Assembly (NCBI RefSeq): GCF_900129495.1
Contig: NZ_FQVX01000001.1
Span: 1,462,346 to 1,526,345, forward strand
Direction of reading: 5' to 3'
Length of the DNA: 64,000 nt
From: Geodermatophilus nigrescens
Lineage (GTDB): Bacteria; Actinomycetota; Actinomycetes; Mycobacteriales; Geodermatophilaceae
Part shown: positions 52,086-61,274 of the stretch, piece by piece
Position numbering within the stretch: position 1 is the stretch's first letter
Layout of the letters: the number at the start of each line of letters is the position of its first letter
Translations under genes and position numbers: made by a program
The notes under the pieces: generated by a model
The model's database searches: none
The model's input: the letters and a program-made list of their open reading frames with translations, nothing else
Told to the model about the DNA's origin: nothing

Positions 52086-52550
52086 ATGGACGTCGACGCG
52101 AGACTGCGCGAGCTCGGCCTGGAGCTGCCCGAGCCGATGACCCCGGCGGGTAACTACCTCCCCGCGAAGGCGGCCGGCGACCTGCTGTACCTGTCCGGCA
52201 TGGGGCCGATCCGCCCCGACGGGACCCTCGTGGCCGGCAAGGTGGGCGACGGCGGCCTCGACCTCGACACCGCGCGGGAGGCGGCCCGGCTCACCGGCCT
52301 GCAGATGCTCGCCGCGATGCGCGCGGAGCTCGGCGACCTCGACCGCGTCCGCTCGGTGGTGAAGCTCTTCGGGATGGTCAACTGCCGGCCCGGCTTCACC
52401 CGCACGCCCGCGGTGATCGACGGCTGCTCGGACCTGCTCGTCGCGGTCCTCGGCGACCGCGGCCGCGGCGCCCGCTCGGCGGTGGGCATGGCCGAGCTGC
52501 CCTTCGACATCGCCGTCGAGATCGAGGCCGTCGTCCAGGTCGCTCCCTGA
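52086..52550 (+). CDS. RidA/YjgF family protein
   Basis: A 154-aa member of the YjgF/YER057c/UK114 family, long form. YLSGMGPIRPDGT, LQMLAAMRAELGDLDRVRSVVKL and ARSAVGMAELPFDIAVEIEAV match the family; the conserved arginine is in ARSAVG. RidA proper deaminates reactive enamines/imines from pyridoxal enzymes; this subgroup may act on related imines. It stands alone, 4 bp before the end of the convergent AraC gene. Confidence 0.88.
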   Translation: MDVDARLRELGLELPEPMTPAGNYLPAKAAGDLLYLSGMGPIRPDGTLVAGKVGDGGLDLDTAREAARLTGLQMLAAMRAELGDLDRVRSVVKLFGMVNCRPGFTRTPAVIDGCSDLLVAVLGDRGRGARSAVGMAELPFDIAVEIEAVVQVAP

Positions 52551-52554
52551 CGGC

Positions 52555-53505
52555 TCAGCCGGCGGCGGCCCGCTGCCACTCCCGCGGGCTCATCCCGTAC
52601 GCCGCGCGGAAGCGGCGGGCGAAGTGGCTGGCGTCGGCGAAGCCGCACGCGCGGGCGGTGGCGGCGATCGGCCGGTGCCGCCCCGCGGGGCTGGCCAGCC
52701 GTGACCGCGCGGCCTCGAGCCGGCCGGCGATCACCTCCTGCTCCAGGCTCGCGCCGGCCGCCGCGAACGCCTTGTAGAGGTGCCGCACCGAGACGCCGTG
52801 GGCGCGGGCGACCGCGGCCGGCGTCAGCGCGGGGTCGGTGAGGTGCCGGGCGACGTGCGCGCGCACGCGGGTCACCAGCGTGTCCTCGCGCACCGCGGGG
52901 CCGTGCCGGTCGTCGCCGGCCGCCGAGACGACCAGGGCCCGCAGCAGCTCGACGGTCGCCGTCCCCAGCGCCGCGGCGCCCGGGTCGGCCGACAGCTCCG
53001 GCGCGGCGTCGGCCAGCCGCTGCAGGTGGTCGCGGACCAGGTCGTGCAGCGGGCTCGCGCGCAGCCGCGGCGTCGCCCGGCGGACGACGTCGACCGGCAG
53101 CCCCAGCCGGTCCAGCGGGACCAGCACCGCCCGCGACCCGCCGCCGGTCGCGCAGCCGAAGCCGTAGGGCGAGCTCATGTCGACGAGCATCAGGTCCCCG
53201 CCCTGCACGTGCTGCTCGTGGCCGAGCTGGTCGAACTCGCCGCGGCCGCGGTGCTGGAAGGCCAGGGCCACCACCGCGTCGTCGTCGCGGGACACGTGCC
53301 GGCGGGTGCGGACCATCCGGAACCGCGTGGCGTCGGTGGCCAGCAGCGTCACCGACCCGTACGGCCACGCCTGCATCCGGGCCGCCATGGCCCCGGGGTC
53401 CTCGCGGTGCTCGACGCGGCAGGGCGCGGCGGCCTCCTGCATCGCCACGCGGAAGGCCTCGGCGCGGTCGGTGCGGGGCAGCGGGGCGGTGTCGAAGAGC
53501 AGCAT
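52555..53505 (-). CDS. AraC-family transcriptional regulator
   Basis: A 316-aa regulator. The N-terminal part (residues about 20-190) is a cupin-like AraC_binding_2 domain (FQHRGRGEFDQLG, GGDLMLVDMSSPYGF). The C-terminal pair of helix-turn-helix units is LTPAAVARAHGVSVRHLYKAFAAAG and IAATARACGFADASHFARRFRAAYGMSPREW. ATG 53505 with GGAC upstream. It is divergent from the alpha/beta hydrolase at 53689, which is a likely target. Confidence 0.92.
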   Translation of the reverse strand: MLLFDTAPLPRTDRAEAFRVAMQEAAAPCRVEHREDPGAMAARMQAWPYGSVTLLATDATRFRMVRTRRHVSRDDDAVVALAFQHRGRGEFDQLGHEQHVQGGDLMLVDMSSPYGFGCATGGGSRAVLVPLDRLGLPVDVVRRATPRLRASPLHDLVRDHLQRLADAAPELSADPGAAALGTATVELLRALVVSAAGDDRHGPAVREDTLVTRVRAHVARHLTDPALTPAAVARAHGVSVRHLYKAFAAAGASLEQEVIAGRLEAARSRLASPAGRHRPIAATARACGFADASHFARRFRAAYGMSPREWQRAAAG

Positions 53506-53688
53506 GGCGCCGTCCTGGGCTGGTCTGCGGAGGTCCCCGTGGACGGCGACGAGCCTGGCAGAGCGGCCGCGCGCCGGGAAGCAGCGGACGTGCGGGCAGG
53601 GACCGTGGTCGTGCAGGCAGGGCACGGTCGGCCCGGCGTCCCGCTGCCAGGCTCCCGATCACCGGCCACCACCTGCGAGGGAGCGACC

Positions 53689-54540
53689 ATGACCGTGCCG
53701 CCGTCAGCCCAGCCGCCCGTCCCCGACACCATCGTCCTCGTCCACGGCTTCTGGGTGACCCCGCGCAGCTGGGAGCACTGGAAGGCGCACTACGAGGCGC
53801 GCGGGTTCCGCGTGCTGACGCCCACCTACCCCGGTTTCGAGGTGGAGGTCGAGGCGCTCGTCGCCGACCCGACGCCGGTGGCCGAGGTGACGCTGCCGGC
53901 GATCGTCGACTCCATCGCCGACGTGGTCCGCGGCCTCGACCGCCCGCCCGTCCTGATCGGCCACTCGGCCGGCGGCACGATCGTGCAGCTGCTGCTCGAC
54001 CGCGGGCTCGGCGCGTGCGGTGTGGTGCTCAACTCCGCGCCCACCGAGGGCGTGCGGGTGGTCCCGCTGTCGCAGCTGCGCTCGACGTGGGCGGTGCTCA
54101 AGAACCCGGCCAACCGGCACCGCGCCGTCGGGCTGACCGAGGAGCAGTGGCACTACGCGTTCACCAACACGTTCTCCGAGGAGGAGTCCCGGGAGCTGTA
54201 CCGGCGCTACCACGTGCCGGCGTCGGGCCGGATCCTGTGGAACTCGGTGCTGGCCAACCTGATGCCCGGCCCGCAGGACGCGCACGTCGACTACGCCAAC
54301 CCGGCCCGCCCGCCGCTGCTGTTCGTCTCCGGCGGGGAGGACCACATCATGCCGCCGGCGATCCAGCGGTCGAACGCGGCGCACTACCGCGGCGAGCCGG
54401 TGCCCGAGCTGCGCGAGTACCCCGGCTACGCCCACCTGCTGCCGGCCCAGCCGGGGTGGGAGCGGATCGCCGACGAGGTCCTCGACTGGGCGCTGGCCCA
54501 CGCCACCGGCGCCCGGACCGAGCCGGCCGGGGCGCAGTGA
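53689..54540 (+). CDS. alpha/beta hydrolase
   Basis: A 283-aa hydrolase with VLVHGFWVTPRSWEHW, nucleophile elbow IGHSAGG, GGEDHIMPP acid loop and YPGYAHLLPAQPGW histidine. ATG at 53689 has GAGGGAG upstream. It resembles actinobacterial esterase/haloalkane-dehalogenase-like proteins without a firm substrate. It overlaps the MBL-fold gene (GTGA), forming a two-gene operon divergent from the AraC regulator, which probably controls both. Confidence 0.85.
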   Translation: MTVPPSAQPPVPDTIVLVHGFWVTPRSWEHWKAHYEARGFRVLTPTYPGFEVEVEALVADPTPVAEVTLPAIVDSIADVVRGLDRPPVLIGHSAGGTIVQLLLDRGLGACGVVLNSAPTEGVRVVPLSQLRSTWAVLKNPANRHRAVGLTEEQWHYAFTNTFSEEESRELYRRYHVPASGRILWNSVLANLMPGPQDAHVDYANPARPPLLFVSGGEDHIMPPAIQRSNAAHYRGEPVPELREYPGYAHLLPAQPGWERIADEVLDWALAHATGARTEPAGAQ

Positions 54541-55313
54541 GGCTGACGCACGTCGGCGGGCCGACGCTGCTCGTCGAGGTCGACGGGTGGCGGCTGCTCA
54601 CCGACCCCACCTTCGACCCGCCCGGTCGCTCCTACTCCTTCGGCTGGGGCACCGGGTCGACGAAGACCGCCGGTCCGGCGCTGACGCCGGAGGACCTGCT
54701 GCCGGTCGACGCCGTCCTGCTCACCCACGACCACCACGCCGACAACCTCGACGACGCCGGCCGGGCGCTGCTGGACCGGGTGCCGGTGGTGGTGACCACC
54801 GCGCCGGGCGCCCGGCGGCTCGGCGGGGACGCCCGGGGGCTGCGGCCCTGGGAGTCGACGGTGCTCGCGAGTCCGGGGCTGGCGCCGCTGGAGGTCACCG
54901 CCACGCCGGCGCGGCACGGCCCGCCGCTGAGCCGCCCGGTGGTCGGCGACGTCGTCGGGTTCGCGCTGCGGGAGCCGGGCCGGACCGACGGCGTGCTGTG
55001 GATCTCCGGGGACACGGTCGCCTTCCGCGGGCTCCGGGAGGTCGCCGAGCGGCTGCGGGTCGACGTCGCCGTGCTGCACCTGGGCGGCGTGCGGTTCCCG
55101 GTGAGCGGGCCGCTGCGGTACTCGATGACCGGGCGGCAGGCGGCGCGGGTGGCCAGGCTGACCGCGCCGCGGGTGGTCGTGCCGGTGCACCACGAGGGGT
55201 GGAGCCACTTCCGGCAGGGCCGCGCGGGCGCCGAGCGGGAGCTCGCGGCGGCGCCGGAGGACGTGCGGCGGCGGTTCCGGTGGGTCGAGCGCGGGGTCGC
55301 GACGGAGGTCTGA
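54537..55313 (+). CDS. MBL-fold metallo-hydrolase (UlaG/YhfI-like)
   Basis: A 258-aa metallo-beta-lactamase fold protein of the short-motif UlaG-like class. Metal motifs: [12 protein letters not shown] (HxHxxD), HG in [14 protein letters not shown] and VPVHHEGW. The start is the GTG overlapping the upstream stop. Together with the hydrolase it could degrade a lactone or ester and then its ring-opened product. That pathway is inference. Confidence 0.88.
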   Translation: MRLTHVGGPTLLVEVDGWRLLTDPTFDPPGRSYSFGWGTGSTKTAGPALTPEDLLPVDAVLLTHDHHADNLDDAGRALLDRVPVVVTTAPGARRLGGDARGLRPWESTVLASPGLAPLEVTATPARHGPPLSRPVVGDVVGFALREPGRTDGVLWISGDTVAFRGLREVAERLRVDVAVLHLGGVRFPVSGPLRYSMTGRQAARVARLTAPRVVVPVHHEGWSHFRQGRAGAERELAAAPEDVRRRFRWVERGVATEV

Positions 55314-55343
55314 GCGGCGGGGGTCCGAGCGGCGCCGCGCTCG

Positions 55344-55349
55344 TAGACT
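55344..55349 (+). promoter_or_regulatory. -10 box (TAGACT) of leaderless selO-like gene
   Basis: TAGACT ends 7 nt before the GTG at 55357; no ribosome binding site. The same TAGACTGGCCGG block is seen before rnpB. Confidence 0.5.
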
Positions 55350-55356
55350 GGCCGGG

Positions 55357-56817
55357 GTGAGTGCCGCGCCCGCCGCCCCGACCGTCGCCCTCGGCGACCG
55401 GTTCGCCCGCACCCTGCCGGAGATGGCGGTGCCCTGGCAGGCCGCCGGGGTGCCCGAGCCGCGGCTGCTGGCCCTCGACGACGACCTGGCCGCCGAGCTC
55501 GGCCTCGACGCCGCCGCGCTGCGCACCCCCGCCGGGCTGGGGCTGCTCACCGGCACCGCGGTCCCCGAGGGCGCCCGGCCGGTCGCGCAGGCCTACGCCG
55601 GCCACCAGTTCGGCTACTACAACCCGCGCCTCGGCGACGGCCGGGCGCTGCTGCTCGGCGAGCTGACCGACCGCGCGGGCCGGCTGCGCGACCTGCACCT
55701 CAAGGGGTCGGGTGGCACGCCGTTCTCCCGCGGTGGCGACGGGTTCGCCGCGGTCGGGCCGATGCTGCGCGAGTTCGTCGTCGGCCGGGCCCTGCACGCG
55801 CTCGGCATCCCGACCACGCGCGCGCTCGCCGTCGTCGCCACCGGCCGGCCGGTGCGGCGCGAGACGGTGCTGCCCGGCGCGGTCCTGGCGCGGGTGGCGG
55901 CCAGCCACCTGCGGGTCGGCAGCGCGCAGTACGCGCGCGCCACCGACGACCGCGACCTGCTGCGGCGCCTGGCCGACGAGGCGATCGACCGGCACCACCC
56001 GGCCGCGGCGGACGCGCCGAACCGGTACCTGGCGCTGTACGAGGCCGTCGTCGCCGCGCAGGCCCGGCTCGTGGCGCGGTGGATGCTCGTCGGGTTCGTG
56101 CACGGCGTGATGAACACCGACAACGTGACGCTGTCCGGCGAGACCATCGACCTCGGGCCCTGCGCGTTCATGGAGGGCTACGACGCCGACGCCTGGTACA
56201 GCTCGGTCGACCAGGGCGGGCGCTACCGGTACGGCAACCAGCCGCTGGTGGCGGAGTGGGACCTCGCCCGGCTCGCCGAGGCGCTGCTGCCGCTGTTCGC
56301 CGAGGAGCAGGAGGAGGCGGTCGAGCTCGCCGTCGCCGCGCTGGGCGGCTTCCGCCCCGCCTACGACGCCGCGTGGCTCGGCGGGTGGCGGGCCAAGCTG
56401 GGCCTGCCGGCCGGACTCGACGACGCCGTCGCCACCGCGCTGGTCACCGACCTGCTCGACCTGCTGCAGGCCGGGAAGGTCGACCTGACGTCCTTCGCGC
56501 GCCGGCTGTCGTCGGCGGCCCGGGGCGACGCCGAGCCGGTGCGCCGGCTGGTGCTCGACCTCGCCGGCATCGACGCCTGGCTCGAGCGGTGGCGGGCGAC
56601 CGGCCCGGACGCCGGCGCGATGGACCGGGTCAACCCCGTGTACGTGCCGCGCAACCACCTCGTGGAGGAGGCGCTGGCCGCCGCGACCGCCGGCGACCTC
56701 GCGCCGTTCGACCGGCTGGTCGACGTGGTGAGCCGGCCGTTCGAGGAGCGCTCGGGGCTGGAGCGCTACGCCGAGCCCGGCCCGGCCGGCCCGTACGTCA
56801 CCTTCTGCGGCACCTGA
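55357..56817 (+). CDS. selO: protein adenylyltransferase SelO (YdiU/UPF0061)
   Basis: A 486-aa pseudokinase that AMPylates proteins on Ser/Thr/Tyr and is tied to redox homeostasis. Family motifs: [85 protein letters not shown] (Mg ligands Asn and Asp) and [19 protein letters not shown]. The C-terminus ends YVTFCGT with a single cysteine, while many relatives end in a Cys/Sec pair. The start GTG is leaderless. It stands alone between the MBL-fold and PPK2 genes. Confidence 0.95.
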   Translation: MSAAPAAPTVALGDRFARTLPEMAVPWQAAGVPEPRLLALDDDLAAELGLDAAALRTPAGLGLLTGTAVPEGARPVAQAYAGHQFGYYNPRLGDGRALLLGELTDRAGRLRDLHLKGSGGTPFSRGGDGFAAVGPMLREFVVGRALHALGIPTTRALAVVATGRPVRRETVLPGAVLARVAASHLRVGSAQYARATDDRDLLRRLADEAIDRHHPAAADAPNRYLALYEAVVAAQARLVARWMLVGFVHGVMNTDNVTLSGETIDLGPCAFMEGYDADAWYSSVDQGGRYRYGNQPLVAEWDLARLAEALLPLFAEEQEEAVELAVAALGGFRPAYDAAWLGGWRAKLGLPAGLDDAVATALVTDLLDLLQAGKVDLTSFARRLSSAARGDAEPVRRLVLDLAGIDAWLERWRATGPDAGAMDRVNPVYVPRNHLVEEALAAATAGDLAPFDRLVDVVSRPFEERSGLERYAEPGPAGPYVTFCGT

Positions 56818-56869
56818 GGGCGCGCGGCCGCCCGGTTGCCCCCGGACGGCGGCGGGTCGATGCTGCGGC

Positions 56870-57706
56870 ATGGCCACCAAGCAGCGGTCCGGGCACTCCG
56901 TCGAGGAGGCGCCGACCTCCACCGGCAAGGTCGACACGGCCTGGTACGAGAAGGAGGTCGCGCGGCTGCAGGTCGAGCTGGTGAAGCAGCAGGAGTTCAT
57001 CCGCGCCCGCGGGCTGCGCGTCGTCGTCGTTTTCGAGGGACGGGACGCGGCCGGCAAGGGCGGCGCGATCCAGCGGATCACCGAGACCCTCAACCCGCGG
57101 GCCGCGCGGGTCGTGGCGCTCCCGGCGCCGACCGAGCGCGAGCGCGGGCAGTGGTACTTCCAGCGCTACGTGGCGCACCTGCCCACCCGCGGCGAGATGG
57201 TCCTGCTCGACCGGTCCTGGTACAACCGCGCCGGCGTCGAGCGGGTCATGGGGTTCTGCACCGACGAGGAGTACGAGGAGTTCCTCCGCTCCTGCCCGGA
57301 GTTCGAGCGGATGCTCGTGCGCAGCGGGATCGTGCTGGTCAAGTACTGGTTCTCCGTCAGCGACACCGAGCAGGAGAAGCGCTTCCAGAAGCGGCTCGAG
57401 GACCCGACGAAGCGCTGGAAGCTCAGCCCGATGGACCTCGAGGCGCGCAACCGCTGGGTCGACTTTTCCAAGGCCAAGGACGCGATGTTCGCCGCCACCG
57501 ACATCCCCGAGGCGCCGTGGTGGGTGGTCGAGGCCGACGTGAAGAAGCGCGCCCGGATCAACGTGATGACCCACCTGCTCGCCCAGGTGCCCTACGAGGA
57601 CCTCACGCCGGAGCCGCCGCAGCTGCCGCCGCGCCCGCCGGTCGACGAGGACTACGTCCGCCCGCCCAAGGACAGCCAGCGCTTCGTCCCCGACGTCGTC
57701 CCGTGA
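56870..57706 (+). CDS. ppk2: polyphosphate kinase 2 (PPK2)
   Basis: Class I-like PPK2, 278 aa, making NTP from NDP and polyphosphate or the reverse. Walker A is FEGRDAAGKGG, Walker B VLLDRSWYNRAGVERVMGF, and the lid has KRFQKRLEDPTKRWKLSP. The substrate segment KYWFSVSDTEQEKRF is typical. The start ATG lies 12 codons before the first helix; a weak ribosome binding site. The C-terminal tail is Pro-rich. It stands alone and could supply nucleotide triphosphates under stress. Confidence 0.95.
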   Translation: MATKQRSGHSVEEAPTSTGKVDTAWYEKEVARLQVELVKQQEFIRARGLRVVVVFEGRDAAGKGGAIQRITETLNPRAARVVALPAPTERERGQWYFQRYVAHLPTRGEMVLLDRSWYNRAGVERVMGFCTDEEYEEFLRSCPEFERMLVRSGIVLVKYWFSVSDTEQEKRFQKRLEDPTKRWKLSPMDLEARNRWVDFSKAKDAMFAATDIPEAPWWVVEADVKKRARINVMTHLLAQVPYEDLTPEPPQLPPRPPVDEDYVRPPKDSQRFVPDVVP

Positions 57707-57750
57707 GCCCCTCCCGCGGGTGAGGCGTCCGCGGCGCGACCTGCCCGACG

Positions 57751-58656
57751 ATGTCGGGCGTGGCACAGCGCGCGCGGGGAACGTGGTCGGCCGGTGAGGT
57801 CGGGATGGCCGTCGCCATCCCGCTGCTCGCGGCCGGCGCGCTGGTCGTCGCGCTGACCGGCCCGGGCGGGGCGCCGTCCGCCGCGACAGCGTCCCCTCCG
57901 GTCGCGTCCCCTCCGGTCGGTGCGCCCGTGTCCGGCACGCCGTCGGGAGGTGTGCAGGTGGATCCCGACGTACTGGCGCAGGGTGAGCCCCACGTGGAGC
58001 CCGACGGCGAGGTGACCGGCTGGACGACCGACCCGGCGTTCCTCGTCTCCCCGGGGGACACGCAGGACGCCGTCGAGGCGGTCCTGGACGCGGCGGACCG
58101 CATGGTGAGGGTCGAGGAGTCGGGGCGAGAGCTCGAGGTGTGGGAGTCGTCCGACGCGTACACCGCACCCTGGACCGGGGTGTACCGCACCGGGCAGGGG
58201 CTCGTGGTGGCCGTCGACACCGAGGGCTACCTGGCACGGGCGCACGGCGAGGGCCTCGTCGCGGTGCTCGTCGACTCGCTCAGCGCCCGCGGGGTCAGCG
58301 CCTCGGTCAGCGCCGCACCGGAGGTCGTCGAGACCGACGAGCCGATCGAGCGGCCGGCCCCGCCGGCCCGGGACCGCTCCGCGGACCTGACCTTCGTCTG
58401 GCGCCCCGTCGGCACGTGGACGACGACCGGCGTCCCCTACACCGAGTCCGAGTACTGGTGCGCCGACGGCCGCTGGACCCGCGACCGTTCAGAGGCGGCG
58501 TCCTTCCAGGGGCGGGCGCCCGAGGGCCTGGTCGACTCCCTCCGGGCGCAGCCGCAGCCCGAGCGCACCGGCGAGGTGACGACGATCATCCTGCCCGCCG
58601 ACCCGGCGTACGAGCCGTTGCCCCTGCCGCCCGAGGAGATCCGCGCACCCCGGTGA
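57751..58656 (+). CDS. membrane-anchored hypothetical protein, 301 aa
   Basis: An N-terminal helix (VGMAVAIPLLAAGALVVALTG, about residues 17-37) anchors the protein. A Pro/Ala/Ser linker (residues 38-65) leads to an exported domain of about 230 residues with two parts, one around VESSDAYTAPWTGVYRTGQGLVVAV and a second around FVWRPVGTWTTTGVPYTESEYWC. One Cys only. No known family is recognised. ATG 57751 has no strong ribosome binding site; the upstream GATGTCGGGCGTGG may contain an alternative GTG. Confidence 0.6.
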   Translation: MSGVAQRARGTWSAGEVGMAVAIPLLAAGALVVALTGPGGAPSAATASPPVASPPVGAPVSGTPSGGVQVDPDVLAQGEPHVEPDGEVTGWTTDPAFLVSPGDTQDAVEAVLDAADRMVRVEESGRELEVWESSDAYTAPWTGVYRTGQGLVVAVDTEGYLARAHGEGLVAVLVDSLSARGVSASVSAAPEVVETDEPIERPAPPARDRSADLTFVWRPVGTWTTTGVPYTESEYWCADGRWTRDRSEAASFQGRAPEGLVDSLRAQPQPERTGEVTTIILPADPAYEPLPLPPEEIRAPR

Positions 58657-58669
58657 GCGAGCGGCCCGT

Positions 58670-59239
58670 TCAGCCCAGCAGCTCCGGGACGACGGCCGCG
58701 CAGAAGTCGTCGGTGCGACCGGTCGACCCCTTCGTCAGGCCGCGGTCCTCGAGGACCTCACCGGTCGCCGCGTCGATGACGAGCTGGAAGCGGACCTGCC
58801 CGGGGTTGCGGGCGATGGCCTTCCCGTCCGAGCCGTAGGTGGTGGCGTTGCCCGTCGCCAGGAGGTCGACGAGCAGGCGGCCGCGGCCGAGGTCGGTGAC
58901 CAGCAGGTCCTTCTCCAGGACGCGGCTGGTGGAGGTCACGACGTCGGCGCGCAGCACGGTCCCGTCGGCGGCGACGACGGAGAGGGACTCCTCGACGGTG
59001 CCGTGCTGCATGAAGTACAGGAGACCGCCGGCACGCCTCGGGGCCACGCTGTACCGGGCCTCGACGTGGGTCTCGGCCGAGACGGTCAGGCCGGGTTCAC
59101 CGCAGAAGTCTGTGAACGTCGTGGTGGACGTGTCACTGATGACGCCCCGCTCGGGCGGCGCCGCCACGGCGGTGCCGGCGGTGAGGAGGGCGGTGCCGGC
59201 GGTCAGCACCCCGATCGTCGTCGCCCGGACCGCGTGCAT
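58670..59239 (-). CDS. secreted hypothetical protein, 189 aa
   Basis: Signal peptide of about 27 residues ending AVAA|PPERG. The mature part (about 160 residues) is mostly beta-strand-like with DFCGEPGLTVSAE and DDFCAAVVPELLG supplying a probable disulfide (two Cys far apart). ATG 59239 has AGGAGG upstream, decisive for the start. Such proteins are common in Geodermatophilaceae-type genomes with unknown role. Confidence 0.7.
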   Translation of the reverse strand: MHAVRATTIGVLTAGTALLTAGTAVAAPPERGVISDTSTTTFTDFCGEPGLTVSAETHVEARYSVAPRRAGGLLYFMQHGTVEESLSVVAADGTVLRADVVTSTSRVLEKDLLVTDLGRGRLLVDLLATGNATTYGSDGKAIARNPGQVRFQLVIDAATGEVLEDRGLTKGSTGRTDDFCAAVVPELLG

Positions 59240-59326
59240 GGCTCCTCCTGCCGGTGGGGGACCGAGGTCCCGCACGTTGCTCCGCACCGCGCCCCCGGGA
59301 CAGAGGCCAACTCCCCTGTGCGCTGG

Positions 59327-59707
59327 TCAGGCGGCCGCGCCCAGCCGCTCGCGCACCCAGGCGACCGCGGCGTCGTGGTCGTCGAAGGTCCGCTGCGGAT
59401 AGCCGGGGCCGTGGTCGTCGGATGCGCCGTCGCGCGTGAGCGACCGGTACCGGCGCTCGTCGAGGACGTCGGCCCAGGCGGCGATCGCGGGGACGTGCGC
59501 CGGCAGGTCCTCCGCGGCCCACCGCTCCAGGGCGGCGCGGCCGTCAGCGGTGGGCGCGCCGAGCAGGCGCCGGTCGAGGACGACGCCGAAACGGTCGCCC
59601 GCGGACGACAGCGCCGTCGCGATCAGCCCGATGTGCTCCGCGGTGAGCCGGCCGACGAGCGCCACGTGCAGGACGTCGCCGTCCCAGGCGGCCGTGGACT
59701 CAGACAC
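59327..59707 (-). CDS. STAS/SpoIIAA-like domain protein
   Basis: A 126-aa protein resembling the STAS-like SEC14/SpoIIAA-type (PF11964-like) fold: MSESTAAWDGDVLHVALVGRL, then IGLIATALSSAGDRFGVVLDRR and a C-terminal DDHDAAVAWVRERLG helix. A regulatory lipid- or protein-binding function is possible. The GTG at 59707 overlaps the stop of the iron-binding gene by 8 bp, so it is translated after it. Confidence 0.65.
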   Translation of the reverse strand: MSESTAAWDGDVLHVALVGRLTAEHIGLIATALSSAGDRFGVVLDRRLLGAPTADGRAALERWAAEDLPAHVPAIAAWADVLDERRYRSLTRDGASDDHGPGYPQRTFDDHDAAVAWVRERLGAAA

Positions 59708-60656
59708 CGGTGAACTCCGCGAACCGCTCGGGCGCCTCGGCGCCGGTGGCTGCCGTCCCGCCGTCGAGGAGGACGGCGCGCAGGTCGTCGAGCACCCACG
59801 CGACCGAGAAGGCCGACGCCGACAGCCACACCTCGCCGCTCACCTCGTGCACCGCGTCGTCGCGGACGGCCTGCAGCCCGCTCCACAGCGGCGACCCGGT
59901 GAGCCCCTCGGTGAGGTACGGCCCGCCGGCGAGGAGGAAGAGGACGTCGCCGTCGTGGTCGGTCAGCGTCTCCGCGCCGAAGAGCGCGAAGGGGCTCTCG
60001 GCGCTGCCCGCGGTCTCCTGCGCCGGCGGCCGGGTGAGGCCGACCCCGGCGAGCAGCGAGCCGACGGCGGTCGCGCCGGGCGGTGAGAAGAAGCCGCCGT
60101 TGTCGCCGACGACGGAGACGACCGACCCGGCCACGCCCGCCTCCTGGAGGTCGGCGGCGAGGTCCGCCGTCTGCTCGTCGAGCCGCTCGCGGACGGCGGC
60201 GGCCTCGTCCTCGCGGCCGAGCGCCCCGGCCACCGTGGCCAGCTGCTCGTCCCAGCCGGCGGTGTAGTCGACGACCGTGGTGGGGGCGATGGCCTCGAGC
60301 TGCGCCTCCGCCGCGACGGTGGTGGGCAGCGAGACCCCGATGACGACGTCGGGGTCCGCGGCGGCCACGGCCTCGGGGTCGAGGGCGTCGCCGTAGGGCT
60401 GGGTCGGGAGGTCGAGGTCGTCGAAGACGGCGGACGTCGACTCGTAGGCGAAGGCCTCGAGGACCAGGTCGGGCTCGACGCCCAGGGCGAGCGCGTGCAT
60501 GGCCGCGAAGTCGTCGAGCGCCACGACCACCTGGTCGTCGGCGCTGCCGCCGGACGTCGGTGCGGCGGCGGTGGGCTCGTCGTCGGTGCCGCACCCGGCG
60601 AGGACGAGCAGACCGGCGGCGGCGCAGGAGGCGATGCGGAGACGGGTCACGGACAC
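59700..60656 (-). CDS. iron-siderophore ABC transporter substrate-binding lipoprotein
   Basis: A 318-aa FepB/FhuD-like lipoprotein. The signal ends LLVLAGC (Cys about 22). The periplasmic-binding domain has LDDFAAMHALALGV, GDALDPEAVAAADPDVVIGVS, SVVGDNGGFFSPPGATAVGSLLAGVGL and a DGDVLFLLAGG loop, the pattern of class III metal-chelate receptors. No permease or ATPase follows, so it may be an orphan receptor or work with a transporter elsewhere. GTG 60656 is used here; GTG 60650 in frame is possible. A candidate IdeR box lies just upstream. Confidence 0.88.
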   Translation of the reverse strand: MSVTRLRIASCAAAGLLVLAGCGTDDEPTAAAPTSGGSADDQVVVALDDFAAMHALALGVEPDLVLEAFAYESTSAVFDDLDLPTQPYGDALDPEAVAAADPDVVIGVSLPTTVAAEAQLEAIAPTTVVDYTAGWDEQLATVAGALGREDEAAAVRERLDEQTADLAADLQEAGVAGSVVSVVGDNGGFFSPPGATAVGSLLAGVGLTRPPAQETAGSAESPFALFGAETLTDHDGDVLFLLAGGPYLTEGLTGSPLWSGLQAVRDDAVHEVSGEVWLSASAFSVAWVLDDLRAVLLDGGTAATGAEAPERFAEFTGV

Positions 60657-60664
60657 AGGGATAG

Positions 60665-60683
60665 TGAGGACAGCCTTGCCTCA
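60665..60683 (-). promoter_or_regulatory. candidate IdeR/DtxR iron box
   Basis: TGAGGCAAGGCTGTCCTCA, read on the gene strand, matches 13 of 19 positions of the IdeR consensus TTAGGTTAGGCTAACCTAA and is largely palindromic (TGAGG...CCTCA). It is 9 bp upstream of the first start codon. A TTGTGA-17-TATCCC promoter overlaps it, so iron-bound repressor would block transcription. Confidence 0.6.
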
Positions 60684-60782
60684 CAAGACGGTCCGGCGTC
60701 CGTTCTCGATCCGCTGTGCTCCGGGGGTGGGAGGAGGCGGCGCGCGGACCTACGCTCGGGGCTCCCGGCGGAGGGGGCTGCC

Positions 60783-61274
60783 ATGGAACGGATCCCGGAC
60801 TCGCTGCCGGTGCTCGGCCGCGGCCGGCACCGCACACCCGCACGCGGCGCGTGCTTCCTCGAGTACACGGCGCTGCTGGCGGGCGAGGCGTTCACCGACG
60901 CGCCGCGCTGCGTCGACGCCGAGCTCGCCGCCGTGCTGCGGCACGCCAACGACGTCCTCTCCGACGCCGACCGGCCCCGGCTGCTGCCGCTGCTCGGCCG
61001 CGCGATCGGCCTCGTCGCCCCGGGACCGGCGACGGGCCGGCTGCAGCGCCGGGTCGCGCAGGACCTCGCCGCCGCCGTCGGGAGCCCGCTGTCGGCGGAG
61101 GAGCTGCGGTGGGTGCGGGCGGGCGCCGTCGACCGGCTGTTCTGGTCGCTGATGTTCGAGCCGGTGCCGGTGAGCACCTCGCCGGCGTGGGTGGCCCGGC
61201 TGGTGGAGCGCCTCGACCTGCTGCACGGCTGCTTCGAGGCGGCGCTGGCCGTGCCCGCGCGGTCGCGCGTGTGA
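60783..61274 (+). CDS. conserved hypothetical actinobacterial protein, 163 aa
   Basis: A helical soluble protein: ARGACFLEYTALLAGEAFTDAPRCVDAELAAVLRHAND, LPLLGRAIGLVAPGP, then a C-terminal helix VARLVERLDLLHGCFEAAL. No known domain is identified. ATG 60783 has GGAGGGG upstream. The GTG of the SIMPL-domain gene overlaps its stop (GTGA), so the pair is co-translated. Confidence 0.65.
   Translation: MERIPDSLPVLGRGRHRTPARGACFLEYTALLAGEAFTDAPRCVDAELAAVLRHANDVLSDADRPRLLPLLGRAIGLVAPGPATGRLQRRVAQDLAAAVGSPLSAEELRWVRAGAVDRLFWSLMFEPVPVSTSPAWVARLVERLDLLHGCFEAALAVPARSRV

Noticed and set aside
56790..56817. A selenocysteine at the SelO C-terminus
   Set aside because: The gene ends TTC TGC GGC ACC TGA with a normal Cys and stop; no in-frame TGA precedes a conserved extension.
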